In this document: positions 1 to 10,358 of the stretch, in pieces
Layout of the letters: each line of letters begins with the position of its first letter
Numbering within the stretch: the first letter of the stretch is position 1
Source: Gnetum montanum
Lineage: Eukaryota; Streptophyta; Gnetopsida; Gnetales; Gnetaceae
Assembly: GCA_015680685.1 (NCBI GenBank)
Contig: MNCI01037735.1
Location: forward strand, 64,551-109,512
Direction of reading: 5' to 3'
DNA length: 44,962 nt
The notes under the pieces: generated by a model
Databases searched by the model: none
What the model was told of the DNA's origin: nothing
The model's input: only the letters and a program-made list of their open reading frames with translations
Made by a program: the position numbers and the translations under genes

Positions 1-2361
1 AAGAGAGAGTTTATTTCAAAATTGGAACCTATCACCTCTTCCCCACAAAAGGCTTGAAAAGAATATCGACGTATGCGGCCAGAGGATGTGAAATATTGAT
101 GGGAAAGGTTAACGCTAACCTTCCCCATCTATATTTGACGGAGATCCTAAGGCGATTTGAAGAACAGAGTCAGGGAAGATGGCATTGCCCTTTCCCTATC
201 TTATCAGAAAACTGTGCCAACGGGCTGGTATTCGGGGGTACACCAATGATGTCCTCCAAAAAGCCCAGAATGCTTCCTATGCTGAACTACTAAAGGCGCC
301 AGCTCCAAGAAAGAGCACTGGCGAAGAGCTAAGACCAAATGAAGAAGAAGAACAGATGACTGGATCACCTGCAACTCAATTTGTAGGACTCAGTCAACCT
401 CCAGCAATGGGTCCCAGCCAACAACAAGAAGCAGTGCCTAGCATAGGTCAGGATCAACCGCCACTACCGCAAGACTACAAACCGTCAATGAACCATCTTC
501 GAGCCATCGCCAAGATGGTCAGTTGGGGAAGTCATGATGACACAAACCTCTTCCATGTCATCGATGATGTCGACCAGCCTACTATTTCATTAGATCACAC
601 AAGGGACGAATTATCAATTTAAACAGGAGGAGGGGAAAGTAGATGGTCACAATAGATCTCAAGAAACGTAGCATCTTTTCAAGTGCAGTTAGAGATTGGT
701 GAAGGGGCCACTGTTGTGGTCATACAACACCAGGATGCCGCGGGAGCTGCTGAAGTGGTCGCTGACCACATCAAAGAATCTTTTAATGTACCTGTTGTGC
801 CACCGGTAGATCTCTCAGGAGCACAAGATGCTCAAACTCTTGTCGAAATCTCAATGACTCCTGCGGAACATGAGGATGCACTTGAAAGATTGCTTCAAAC
901 AGGACAAGTAATGACATCTTTGTTTGACATCCCTTAAGATGTCACAACAATTCAATCAGACCTCATTTCCACAAAGGGGAAGCTGGTCATATCTGAAGTA
1001 AGGGTAGAGCATGCTGAAGTTAAAGTGCAGAGACTACAAGAGCAGCTCGTAGCCTTACAAGCAACATAGTAGGATCCTTTGCAATTCGTTCCCACAGACT
1101 AGCTAGACAACTTTAGAACCAAGCAACTCATAAAGTTGATCGCAGAGAATAAGAAGGTGGCAAAAGAAAAGGAGACGGCCACTTGGGATGCCTCCGCGGC
1201 AAGGGTGCAAACTCATGCACATATTAAGGCACTCAAGGCCTTAGAAGAAGAAAATAAGCAGTTGGTTGCAGATAACCTTCGGTTGACCTCTATGGAGAAA
1301 CAAAAGAATGTTCTCAATGAACACTTTCATCAGCTACAAGAACAATTCATTTGAGTCAACCAAGATGTAAGTCGTTTAGCCAGAGAGAATCGAACCCTCT
1401 CAATGGAGGAGGTACGTGCTATTCGCCAAAAACCAGCAATTGAGATAAGCGCATGGCAGAATGAGGCTAAACAACATGAGAAGCTGAAGGAACATTTTCG
1501 TGATCAGGTTGGGATGTACAAACAAATCCTAGAGAAGGAGATCCATATGGCCAAGGTTCAAATCAACACTATCATTGCTTAACACACTGATTGGAGGGCC
1601 ATATTGGACACTTACGTCTTTGCCCACCAAGTAGAAATTAAAAATCAGGACCTACAGATCCAAGACTTGATGGAATACATGGAGTTGGCAAACCTTAGAT
1701 ATGCAACCTTGCCATGTTAACAACAGGGCGCCTGAGAACAGAGCTCGAGCAGCAAGTAGCTTCCACCCATCTCAAATATGAAGCAGAATTTGCAGAACGC
1801 AAGAAGCTGGTTGAAAAATTGGATGTTACAAATTCTGAACTTGCTGTGGTAAAAGAAAGTTACTAGGGATAGAAAGATGTTGCAACCAACTTGCCTCGAT
1901 GGCTAACAGATCTTCATGAATACAAAGATAAAGCCAGAGCCTATGAAGAGGAATGACGGGTGTTCGCGGCATGGTATGTCAAAGCCAACCAGATGTTCCC
2001 GCAACTACCCTGTCCATGGGAGGTGCCGACTCCGTCAAACATCGGAACATTAGCATGGATGGCACAAGATCCTCGGACCGAAGAGGAGAAGCTCCAGGCC
2101 ATTCTTCAGTGTCGTCAACCTTCAAAGCCTGGAACACAAGACAAAGGGAAAGTGCCCATGGAGGAGCCACCACCACCAGGAACTACATGAGTTCCATTTT
2201 TTTGTAGTTGTAGTATTTTTCTATGTTGTGTCTTCCCATACTACGGCATCATTTCATTTTTTATTTTTCTAGTTAATAACCCTATACCTATCCACTGTGT
2301 AATCAATGGAGCTTGTTCTTCTTGTAACTCGAGGACGAGTTTTTATTTAGTTGTGGGGGTA
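1..2361 (+). mobile_element. 3' internal part of a Ty3/Gypsy-like element with an extra coiled-coil reading frame
   Basis: One reading frame can be followed from about 179 to about 1720, broken by stops near 620, 935, 1069 and 1352. It then shifts frame and resumes at about 1950-2188. The first part (179-300) has a FPYLIRKLCQRAGI-type segment, followed by a Pro/Glu/Gln-rich linker. About 950-1700 is rich in Glu, Lys, Gln and Leu with heptad-like spacing (for example KALEEENKQLVADNLRL), as in a coiled coil. The C-terminal part has a WYVKANQMFPQLPCPWEVP segment and a Pro-rich tail. A T-rich untranslated stretch and the purine-rich GTGGGGGT (2353-2360, polypurine-tract-like) lead directly into the LTR at 2362. 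Extra reading frames between pol and the 3' LTR are known in the Athila/Tat/Ogre lineages, so I infer that origin. The frame is broken and not expected to work. The 5' part lies outside the window. Confidence 0.55.
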
Positions 2362-3139
2362 TGATGGGACGCGATATCGCATCGGTCGTGATATCGTAGT
2401 CCATCGCAATGTCTATAAATAAGAAGCAGCTCTCCCTTGTTCATCATTAGTTATTAGTTAGGAATTAGAAGTAGCAAAGCTCTGGCAGTTTGGCCACTCC
2501 AGAGATAGATTATTTTTCCCGTGTTTGCCCGAAATGTGGTGAATGTAATTGTACGACATTCTTTATTCGAGTGTGACGTACTTGGACACGCACATGACCA
2601 GCAATAAAGATCGAGATTACTTCATCATTGCAGCAGTCACTTTGTTTATTTAATTGTTATTTACTGCTTTCTCTCTCACCCTTAAACTCCTAGAACGCGG
2701 AACGAGTACGACTTGATTACAAGCATTTAAGTGTGACTACTTGGTAGCCTAGTGGCGTACCTAGGATCTGCGCTTGGTAATCCTAGTGGTAGTTGTGCAC
2801 GAGGTCCAAGATGTGTATGGTTGATCAAGGAATCGGTTGCTCGTCGCACTTAGGCTAGATTAGACTTTCTTACCCTTTTCCTCCTAGCTTAGCTTAGTTA
2901 ATATTACTTCCCACTGCCTTCAGGAGTTAGCGTTAGAATTAGGAACATATCATACACCTCACTCTGGACTAAACCATACGTGACAAATATAAATACTAGT
3001 CCAGGTGGGAAGACAGCGAACTGCGACCTAAGGTTAATGATCTAGGTGCCACACCTAGTCCGTCTGTGGAGTTCGACTGGATCGCGTGTGCTACGCTCAT
3101 TTCGTATGGTTGAGTGCAGGGGTACCTCGCCACTCATCA
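2362..3139 (+). repeat. LTR copy A (3' LTR)
   Basis: It starts TGATGGGAC and ends CACTCATCA, so it has TG...CA ends. GCGATATCGC lies at 2371-2380, TATAAATA at 2414-2421 and AATAAA at 2603-2608, so U3 is short (about 50 bp before TATA) and U5 is long (about 530 bp). A stem-loop just after the TATA box spans 2480-2504. A U5 stem-loop pairs CTGGACTA (2964-2971) with TAGTCCAG (2997-3004). It follows a purine-rich tract and is not followed by a primer-binding site, so it is the 3' LTR of the element to its left. LTR E (37930) is its closest relative here; the segment around the AATAAA signal is nearly the same in both. Confidence 0.8.
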
Positions 3140-3470
3140 ATTATTGTCATGCCAATGTGTTCAAGTACATGGGCATTCACATAAAACTTTGTACAATCTC
3201 TTAGATCCACACTACGGACACTCAAAGGGAAAATATTCGAACTCTAGGGAAAAGAAACTACAAGAGTTCGACTAAGGCTATGATTGAAAATGTGCTATAA
3301 ATGTGAGGGGTGCATGTATTTATATAGGCAATGATTGTACCAATGCTAATGTATCTGCATCAAAGCATCCTAAAATGTGTCAATAGGGATACATCGTTGG
3401 TGTTGCATCAATGAGGATGTGTCAATATAACTTATCTTATTGATGTCTCATCATTAATAATTAAATACTT
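3140..3470. other. Unassigned AT-rich sequence
   Basis: No reading frame or repeat could be recognised here. It is the right flank of LTR A. The 5-bp target duplication cannot be checked because the left LTR is outside the window. Confidence 0.4.
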
Positions 3471-3474
3471 AAAA

Positions 3475-4370
3475 ACTACATTGTTTTTTCTAATGCTTAT
3501 AAAATTAATAAAGGATGTGTTGCTATTTTAGTTCGTAAAAATTGGACTAGGAAAGTTTTGAAATTTGACTCTCACAACCTTGCTAAAGTTATTTAAATTA
3601 CTTGTCAAAGTAAGAAAGAAACTTCAAACTTTGTAATATTTATACTTATAATAAATAAATCAAAAGATTAATGAAAAGCTTGAAAATAATTTTCTTATCT
3701 CTTCCTAAAGTTCTTTGGATCATTGGAGATTATTTCGGTATGATCAAGAATCACTTATATAAACTTGGTGGTATTCCTCCTAATATGTGTTTCTAAGAAA
3801 ATGAAGATACATGTAATTTAAAAGAAAAATAAATTTTTTCTGACATTAGCTCTTTCCTCTCTAATTAGTGAAAAAATAAGAATTATACTTGATGTACTAA
3901 TCAACAATGAAATCATCTTCATTATCACCATCATAATCTTGTCACAACAAAATGAGGTAAGCTATAATTGTCAACAATGAAATGATATAATTTATCATCA
4001 TATGGATTTATTGTCCAACTTTAATGTTGCTTTTTGGAAGCCTACGGGAAAGGTAGAAGTGCATATAGATGTTGCTTTATTTGACCATTTTCATATTAGT
4101 ATTTTTTTCTTGCCAAGAATGATTCCTCCTCCTTTCGAACGTAATAGATTTTTTATATGAATACTAATATGCTCATAGGACCTAATGGAAAACATATTTT
4201 AAAGTCTTTGTGAAATGGATTAAAAACCTATTGGTAATATTGGTTAGATTGATTGGTTATAGCAAACTACATGAAGAGTTAGAAATTATGTAAGATGATT
4301 TGGAAAAATAATTCTCTAAGCGAAAGCTTTGAACTGAAGAAGATTTTGCAAAATATGTGGGGGATGGTGG
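3475..4370 (+). pseudogene. LINE endonuclease-domain relic
   Basis: Pieces in shifting frames resemble the APE-type endonuclease of plant LINEs. Near 3495-3570 there is an AYKINKGCVAILVRK-like segment, followed by a KVLKFDSHNLAKV-like segment. Around 3690-3780 come remnants of the strand that normally ends in the GGDFN motif, and at about 4060-4150 an FDHFHISIFF-like segment corresponds to the usual SDHxPI end of the domain. Many stops and frameshifts make it non-functional. The right end runs into an antisense SINE copy. The family call rests on order and spacing of weak motifs, so it is moderate only. Confidence 0.4.
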
Positions 4371-4380
4371 TGCAATGGGC

Positions 4381-4515
4381 GGTGTTGGAACTTGAAATAT
4401 GTGAAACATAAGTACACCTGAAAATTTATAGAAGTTCAAAACTTAGTACCTAGTAGAATTGAACCTGTGACCTTGGAGTGTACTTATGTTTCAATTATTT
4501 AGAGTTCCAACACCA
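4381..4515. repeat. Antisense SINE copy joined to a sense SINE tail (inverted repeat)
   Basis: Positions 4381-4472 are the reverse complement of the SINE body found elsewhere in the window, including its B-box region. Positions 4473-4515 are the 3' tail of the same family in sense orientation, ending GAGTTCCAACACC. The two tails form an inverted repeat with arms at about 4381-4419 and 4476-4514 around a loop of about 56 nt. Confidence 0.55.
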
Positions 4516-4740
4516 CCATTTTTACCTTTTTTTTTGTTTGAGTATGTAATTGTATAACATGCTTGGAAATTAACACCTAGAATTTGCAACAACTTTTAAC
4601 TAAGCATCAATGATATTGTTACATGTGATCAAAAATGTCTTTTATACTTTATTTCGTTGTATTTGAAAGTGTCTTCAGCTGCTCATTCTTTTATATGGAA
4701 GCTTCATTGCCATCTTATTTTCTAGTAGTTCGAGCGTAAC

Positions 4741-4895
4741 AATAAGGCATTAGTTGAGTTGTAAGACTTTTGATTTAAAAGCTCCAAGTCATGGGTTTGA
4801 TTTTGATGGGCATTGCTGAGTCATAAAGTTCTAATTGGACTATATATCATAAGGTTTACTTATATTACAATTATTCCAAGATTCCAACACCCCCA
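4741..4895 (+). repeat. tRNA-derived SINE copy
   Basis: An A-box-like TAGTTGAGTTG (10 of 11 to TRGYNNARNGG) is followed about 45 nt later by a degenerate B box (GGGTTTGATTT). The copy ends with the family tail and ATTCCAACACCCCC. It is of the subtype reading AAGACTTTTGATTT after the A box, shared with the copies at 29340 and 30866. Confidence 0.55.
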
Positions 4896-4899
4896 CCCC

Positions 4900-5650
4900 A
4901 TAATTAGGATATTTCTGAAGAGTTAAATATTAGATTCTCAAAGATGTTGCTTTTCAATTATAGTTTTAAGTAAAAAAGCTTCAACAAAATGCTAAATAAT
5001 TAATTTATTTCTATAGTATTACTTTTTATTTTTCTTTTGTGGGCTCAACTTGGACAGATATTAGTGAAATTGAAAGTGACTTTTATTAGATAATGTGGTT
5101 TCAAATTATTTCTTATTTTTAACGCTAAAACTATATGTTTACAACTTATGGCATTAGGTTGTTAGTTGGCCATAATATGTCATGATCGAAGTCATATTTT
5201 AGATACCAAAAGGAAAGTTCGGTGAAATTTTCTTTACTTTTATGCAAGTGAGGTAATGAAAACAAATATTATTGGAATTGAATTAGTAAATTCGTTGGAT
5301 GATCATCTTAAGGTGTTTTTAATTCACCTTGTTAGCTCACACGCTTTGGACCACAAAATACTGAGTTTTAAGCCTATTACCAACACCCCATGCATAGATA
5401 ACAATCAAATATTTTTTAAAAATGAAAAAAAGGGTAAACACCTAATACCTTACTCACGAGGTGTCCTAATAATAAACGTAATAAAGGTTATTCCATGTAT
5501 TCTTAAAAAAATACGCAAGAAAGGTAAAAAAAGACCGTGAATTTGTTTGTTAAATGCGTAACGCTTTACTCACGCTAAAATAGGGTGTCGTACTAATAAA
5601 CTCATTAGGTTTGCGACGGAGCATGAACTCTTGATAGTTGATTCCATTTG
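4900..5650. other. Unassigned region upstream of the ATP synthase subunit g gene
   Basis: A 94-codon open frame (5256-5540) has no recognisable features and is probably fortuitous. Two related segments, about 5452-5488 and 5568-5610, both contain TACTCACG followed by GGTGTC and TAATAAAC and form a degenerate direct repeat of about 40 bp. Being just upstream of the gene, they could lie in its promoter, but nothing in the sequence proves this. Confidence 0.3.
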
Positions 5651-5689
5651 ATTTTGATGCAATCTCATCGATAAGATCCTTCAGTGCCT

Positions 5690-5754
5690 TTGTGTTTTTT
5701 CGGACTCAACGACAGATTGCGCTAGCCACCGGTAAACAGCTCGCTAAGGCAGAA
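5690..5754 (+). other. Possible 5' UTR exon of the subunit g gene (3' end at 5754)
   Basis: A less AT-rich stretch ends GCAGAAG before GTCTGTAG at 5755, a possible splice donor. GATGCAACAG ends at 6171, one base before the start codon's preceding A, and is a good acceptor. This would make a leader intron of 5755-6171. The transcription start is unknown, so the left edge is arbitrary. It is inferred only from splice-like signals and composition. Confidence 0.35.
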
Positions 5755-6172
5755 GGTCTGTAGTTTTGGCTTTACGTCTCATAAATTCGCGTTCCATTTT
5801 AATTGAATATATGACGAACAAGATTTAGATTTTCTGTATGTTTTCATCTGCTAAATTTCAGTTCACAACCGTTCCGTATTGTTATCTCCTCGGAGTCATT
5901 TCATTTATTTTTAGCAATTTTAGTCTATAAAGTATCTTAAAAGTCTGCTAGGGCTTTATAGATGTTAGACGGTTGTGATCTAAGGCAGCAAACCTTCTTT
6001 CAATTGTTAGTCGATACGATCCGAAGTTTCAAAACCTTTGGCATTGGTTTTAAGGCTTTATAGGTTAGATTTATTGAGAATATGTTGAATGTGGTTGGCA
6101 TTGAGCCATTTTTGTTATTTATCTATTTATCGTTTGGTCTTGCAATTGATTTTTAAAGTTGGATGCAACAGA

Positions 6173-9100
6173 ATGGCTACGAAGTTCGCTCAGCTGCAGA
6201 GCAAGTTGTTTGCAGCTTCACAGGTTGCCTCAAAGCAAGCATGTACCTTCTACAAGAAGGCTATAGAGGAAAATAAAGACTTTATTGTGGATCCTCCCAC
6301 AGTGGAGACTTGCAGCGAACTTTCCAAACGATTGTTCTACACCCGGCTTGCCAGGTTGTGGCTAATATTTAGATACTGCCTTTTATTTTTTGAGCATCCG
6401 TTTTCGTTACTTTTTTTATAAAATATTATTTTGGTTATAAAGATTCCTGAGAAACAAAATAGTGAACCATCTCGACTATCATCAATGGAACTACAGGGCA
6501 GCTTCAAATAGTGACAGTTTCAGCTATGTTAAAGCAAACAGTTTTGATATCCAATGTTCTTTTGATGGATCCATTTAGCAATAAACCTTGGTTCGGTTGG
6601 TTGTTATTGAATCTTATGCAGAAGGGAGTTTATGTATATATGGATAGTGGTTGGAAGTCGTAGTTCATGATATTGGAAAGTTGTTATTACATTTAGAATC
6701 TTGTTCATTGTATTAAGATTTTAGTCACTTTATTGTAATGTCTACTCATAGGAGCAAGAGCTAATACCCAAAGCTTCCAAAACATTGCCCAAAAGAATGC
6801 AAAGGTTGTTTTTCTTCCCAATAATTACTTAATCAATAGAAATTCAGACTTGCAGTTAGTCCATCATTGGTAACAATTAATTCGGCATAAGTGATCAACC
6901 ATAGACAGTGAATTATGTAGTACATACAGTGGGATGACGTTCTGGATAGAAGAGTGCGGCTAACTAAACTAAATTCTGGTAACAACAATGAATGACATTT
7001 CTGAATAAATGAAAAATGTAAGGTAATCAAAACTTGGAATCATATTCATAACCTTTTAGTAGCACTAACACAAACTCAATCAATTCATGAGACAGCAATT
7101 TGCAAAATAGTTTCAGCCATAGATAATCAGATCATTTTGGAAAAATGTAGAAAAACATACATAACTAGATGAACTGCAGATGTTCAAAGTTCTCCACAAT
7201 AGTGATGGTTCAGCTATGAAATTAGCAATCGTGCAAGTTCATCAATGACCCTGTTTAAATGAACGGCTGACTAACAAAGACCGTTCCAAACAGTAAATTT
7301 AGATCTGTTTAACACTGAATTAACATTTTATATTTTTTAGCAACATTATCGATATAAAATCGTCACAATATAGTTATTCTAATAATATAAAGTAAAATAC
7401 CAAAATTTAAGTGAATCACAAACATATCATCAATAGGGGGTAGAACTACATCTAACATTAATCTTACAGTAACACAGTAATAGATTAACAGCCAAGAATT
7501 CCCCCACTTCATTGGACATGTAGAAAGATAAAGTGAATTAGACTTGATAAGCTACATAAACGAATCAAAATTCGGTTCAAGGAAGTATTGAAGGGGTTAT
7601 CAATCTATTTCAAACAAAAAATCATGCATTTAACAAGCCTTTCATATTTCAGAAATTCACAAAAGTAGACATGGACCCAAGGATACTAAAATGCTGCAAA
7701 TCATTATGGGTGTTTGCAAATTGTTGTTTAAACAACTCTCATCCAAGTCATTTAGGCCTGAAAGTGTGAAGGCTGGTGGAGAGATCCAACAACAAAGTTT
7801 TTGACAAAATTTTGACTAAAAAAATTTAAGATAAAGAGAAAAGAGAAGAAGAAATGAGATACTCTTATGTTGTCCATCACGAAAACGTAGCAAAAGAGGA
7901 ATCATCCTATTCACTTGCTTAGATACTCTTGTCAATTGCACATTATTGGCTTGCTGAAGTGTCATCCTATTCACTTGCTTAGATACTCTTGTCAATTGCA
8001 CATTATTGGCTTGCTGAAGTGTTGTCATTTTTCTTTTCTGTCCTTCAGTAGTGGCCACAGTCTCTCTCTCTCTCTCTCTCTGAATTTCAAAAGTCGTTTT
8101 GCCTTTGTCTTTTATCGAGTGCAGCGTGCAGCACTTTGGTTTCTTTTTGTTATTCCTACTAAAATTAGAATTAAAATGTACATACGTCGTGACTGCTTGG
8201 AATAGTAATCTTGCAACCTTTCTACAGTGATGGAAGGGGTACTTATTTTTCTTTTAACTGATGAAACTTGGATTAAAAATGCATCCAAATCAGACCTAAT
8301 ATTTCATGTACTTGTAATTTGAAAATAACATACACCTAATATTCCTGATCTATAGGTAGGTTCATTCAACTTGAGCTATATCACTTATGCTAATTTTATT
8401 TGTCAGAAAAATGTACTTGTTAATGCATGCCACAAAGCATTATTTTTTCCATACCATCACATGGAGGGATGATAAGGTGCTTGTTTCTCAAGTCAGATGA
8501 CATGGGCTCAAGCCTGGCCACAGCCAATTGATGAGATTAGGCTTTTGCTTATCCACTGACCCTCATAGGATCCTGTTTGAGAGGATGAGCATTGAGAATC
8601 TGGGTGATGATGTTTTGATCCATAAGGATATTTTTTTAACGTAGAAAGCATTTAAAGTTTAAAACAAGTCTGAAAATAAAATACTCAGAATTTAAAATGA
8701 AAGCCAACCCAACATCAAAATTCATTAGCATTGCAGTCAATCATTTCAGTCACAATCTAAATGTCAGCACCAAAACACACACAACCTTACTGCTAAGCAC
8801 ATAAACAAACACTCTCATGATCATCAAAACCAAATTCCAAAACAAGTGGCTCATTACCCTTTAATATGATGATCCAAATACCAAAACAAGTAGATCGTTA
8901 CACTTCAACATGATGATTAGTTTGTGAAATGTGCTTCTTGCTTCTTCATTTACTAAATAGTTCAAATTTTAACATGTAAAAGACAGTTGAAGATAAATTT
9001 CTCCATTTGAAAAATTTTCTTGTAATTTTTGTTTTGCTCCTAGTTAATTTTCTTTTCTTTTGGCTTTTTCAGACTTAAGTTTCTATGACCAATTGCCAGT

Positions 9101-10358
9101 TCTTTCTTTTAGAACAGAGAATATCCTTTTGAAACATATTTTCAGTTAATTTTGGTAGTTCTTTTCCGTGCATGATCAATCATACATACAAACATTTTGG
9201 CAGCAATCATTATTTTTTATATTAGTTTATGGAGTATGGAACTGCAAATTTTTTTCTCCTTCCTAATCCAGAGTTTGTTTTACAAGTAATTTTTGTACTA
9301 TATTAAAAAAGAATCCTTCTTTATGTTTGAAGAAGGCTGCTGTTGCCATGAAATCATTGTTTTTAGTGTGGAGATCAATTGTCAGGTTATCGTAGAGCAG
9401 CCAAAAGCTGTACCATGCATTATAATTGCTCTAGTGCTGCAACTATTTTTGTTAGTTTTATGTTTCTTTTCAGGCTTTGATAAACATGTACAAATATAAA
9501 AGTCTAAAGCAAATGTTAACCGTTTTTGCAAGTGCTTGTGAATGCAGTGTTGCAATAGTAAGGAAAATTTTGAAAGAGTAAGGGCTGTTGTGTATTCCTG
9601 TTTTAGATTCTTCAATTTTGAACAAGACTGCTCTTGTGCAGTCTTTAGTGCAAGTGAAATATTGTGTGTTTGGGATGTGTTTGGTAATATTGGGAAGGAC
9701 ATGCTAACAACATTGAGCATTTATACTGAAGGATCCAGTTCAGAAGTATCAGTTATTTGCTCTTGGGATTTGCAGAATTGGTAAAGAGAAACATTTGCAT
9801 TTATAGGTCATATGCATGTGTCACTGATACTAACAAACGTTTTTGATTAGGACTAAAATCCGAGGCCCCGTTTTAGTTCCAATACTTTTAGATTGCCCAT
9901 CCTCTTAAATATAAGAATAAATTTATTATGCATAATTTCTTTACTATTTTGCAACTTGAGTTTTTTCTTCTCATCATCGTCAAAGAGGCTAATGATATTC
10001 GTCCATGCTGAAATAAAGTGTGTACATTGTTATTTTAAAAAGTTTGATCTTGAAATTAGGAGATTTTTAATGTAAATTATATCCCTAGAGGAATTATGCA
10101 GCAGTAAATTCCTTTTTGTTGCATCTATACACGTGAAGACTTTTCTTCTAACTATTGTGATAATAATTCAGTATCCCAGGGCGGTATGAAAGCTTTTGGA
10201 AGGAGCTTGACCTTCTTAAACAGAAGTTGAAGAACAGACAGGATCTGAAAGTGGAAGAGGTTGGAGTTGGCGTTCTGTTTGCATTGGAATGCTATGCATG
10301 GGGTTGTGTTGGCGAGATTGTAGGCCGTGGCTTTACCATAACAGGGTATTATCCATGA
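6173..10358 (+). CDS. Mitochondrial ATP synthase subunit g (two coding exons)
   Basis: The coding exons are 6173-6354 and 10172-10358, joined within a Ser codon (AG|T); together they encode 122 residues, matching the usual plant length. The donor is CCAG|GTTGTG and the acceptor TTCAG|TATCCC. The protein begins MATKFAQLQSKLFAASQ and continues with a charged region of about residues 25-55. The join reads LFYTRLASIPGRYESFWKEL. One membrane segment, about residues 91-112, ends in GEIVGRGFTITGYYP. Subunit g is a small Fo-associated protein of the inner mitochondrial membrane that helps ATP synthase dimerise; the GxxxG motif (GEIVG, residues 108-112) is the known helix-packing element. The start chosen is the ATG that gives the family's normal N-terminus; the frame stays open for 28 codons upstream, probably leader sequence. 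No canonical AATAAA was seen close after the stop codon. Both exons are intact, so the gene is probably functional. Confidence 0.9.
7902..8021. repeat. Exact 60-bp tandem duplication
   Basis: Positions 7902-7961 and 7962-8021 are identical by eye. The unit length is a multiple of three, so a minus-strand open frame (7816-8058) gains an exact repeat of 20 residues. The lack of mismatches in such decayed surroundings points to a recent slippage or replication event. It lies inside the subunit g intron. Confidence 0.9.
8059..8083. repeat. CT dinucleotide microsatellite
   Basis: About 11 CT units in a row, just after the 60-bp tandem duplication, inside the intron of the subunit g gene. Confidence 0.9.

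Larger units (their letters stand above)
6355..10171 (+). other. Large intron of the subunit g gene
   Basis: This intron of 3817 bp is AT-rich and has no convincing coding content. It holds an exact 60-bp tandem duplication (7902-8021) and a CT microsatellite (about 8059-8082). Near 8470-8600 there is a stretch with a B-box-like GGCTCAAGCCT that could be an old tRNA-derived repeat. Short open frames inside it look fortuitous. Confidence 0.75.

Noticed and set aside
5256-5540. 94-codon plus-strand open frame upstream of the subunit g gene
   Set aside because: No family motif, AT-driven Lys/Ile composition, and it lies in a probable promoter or repeat region; likely chance.
8462-8600. Another SINE family inside the subunit g intron
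   Set aside because: Only a B-box-like GGCTCAAGCCT was seen, with no convincing A box and no second copy in the window.
9382-9720. 112-codon minus-strand open frame inside the subunit g intron
   Set aside because: No recognisable domain, Cys/Ser/Thr-rich composition typical of AT-rich intron sequence, overlapped by open frames on the other strand.
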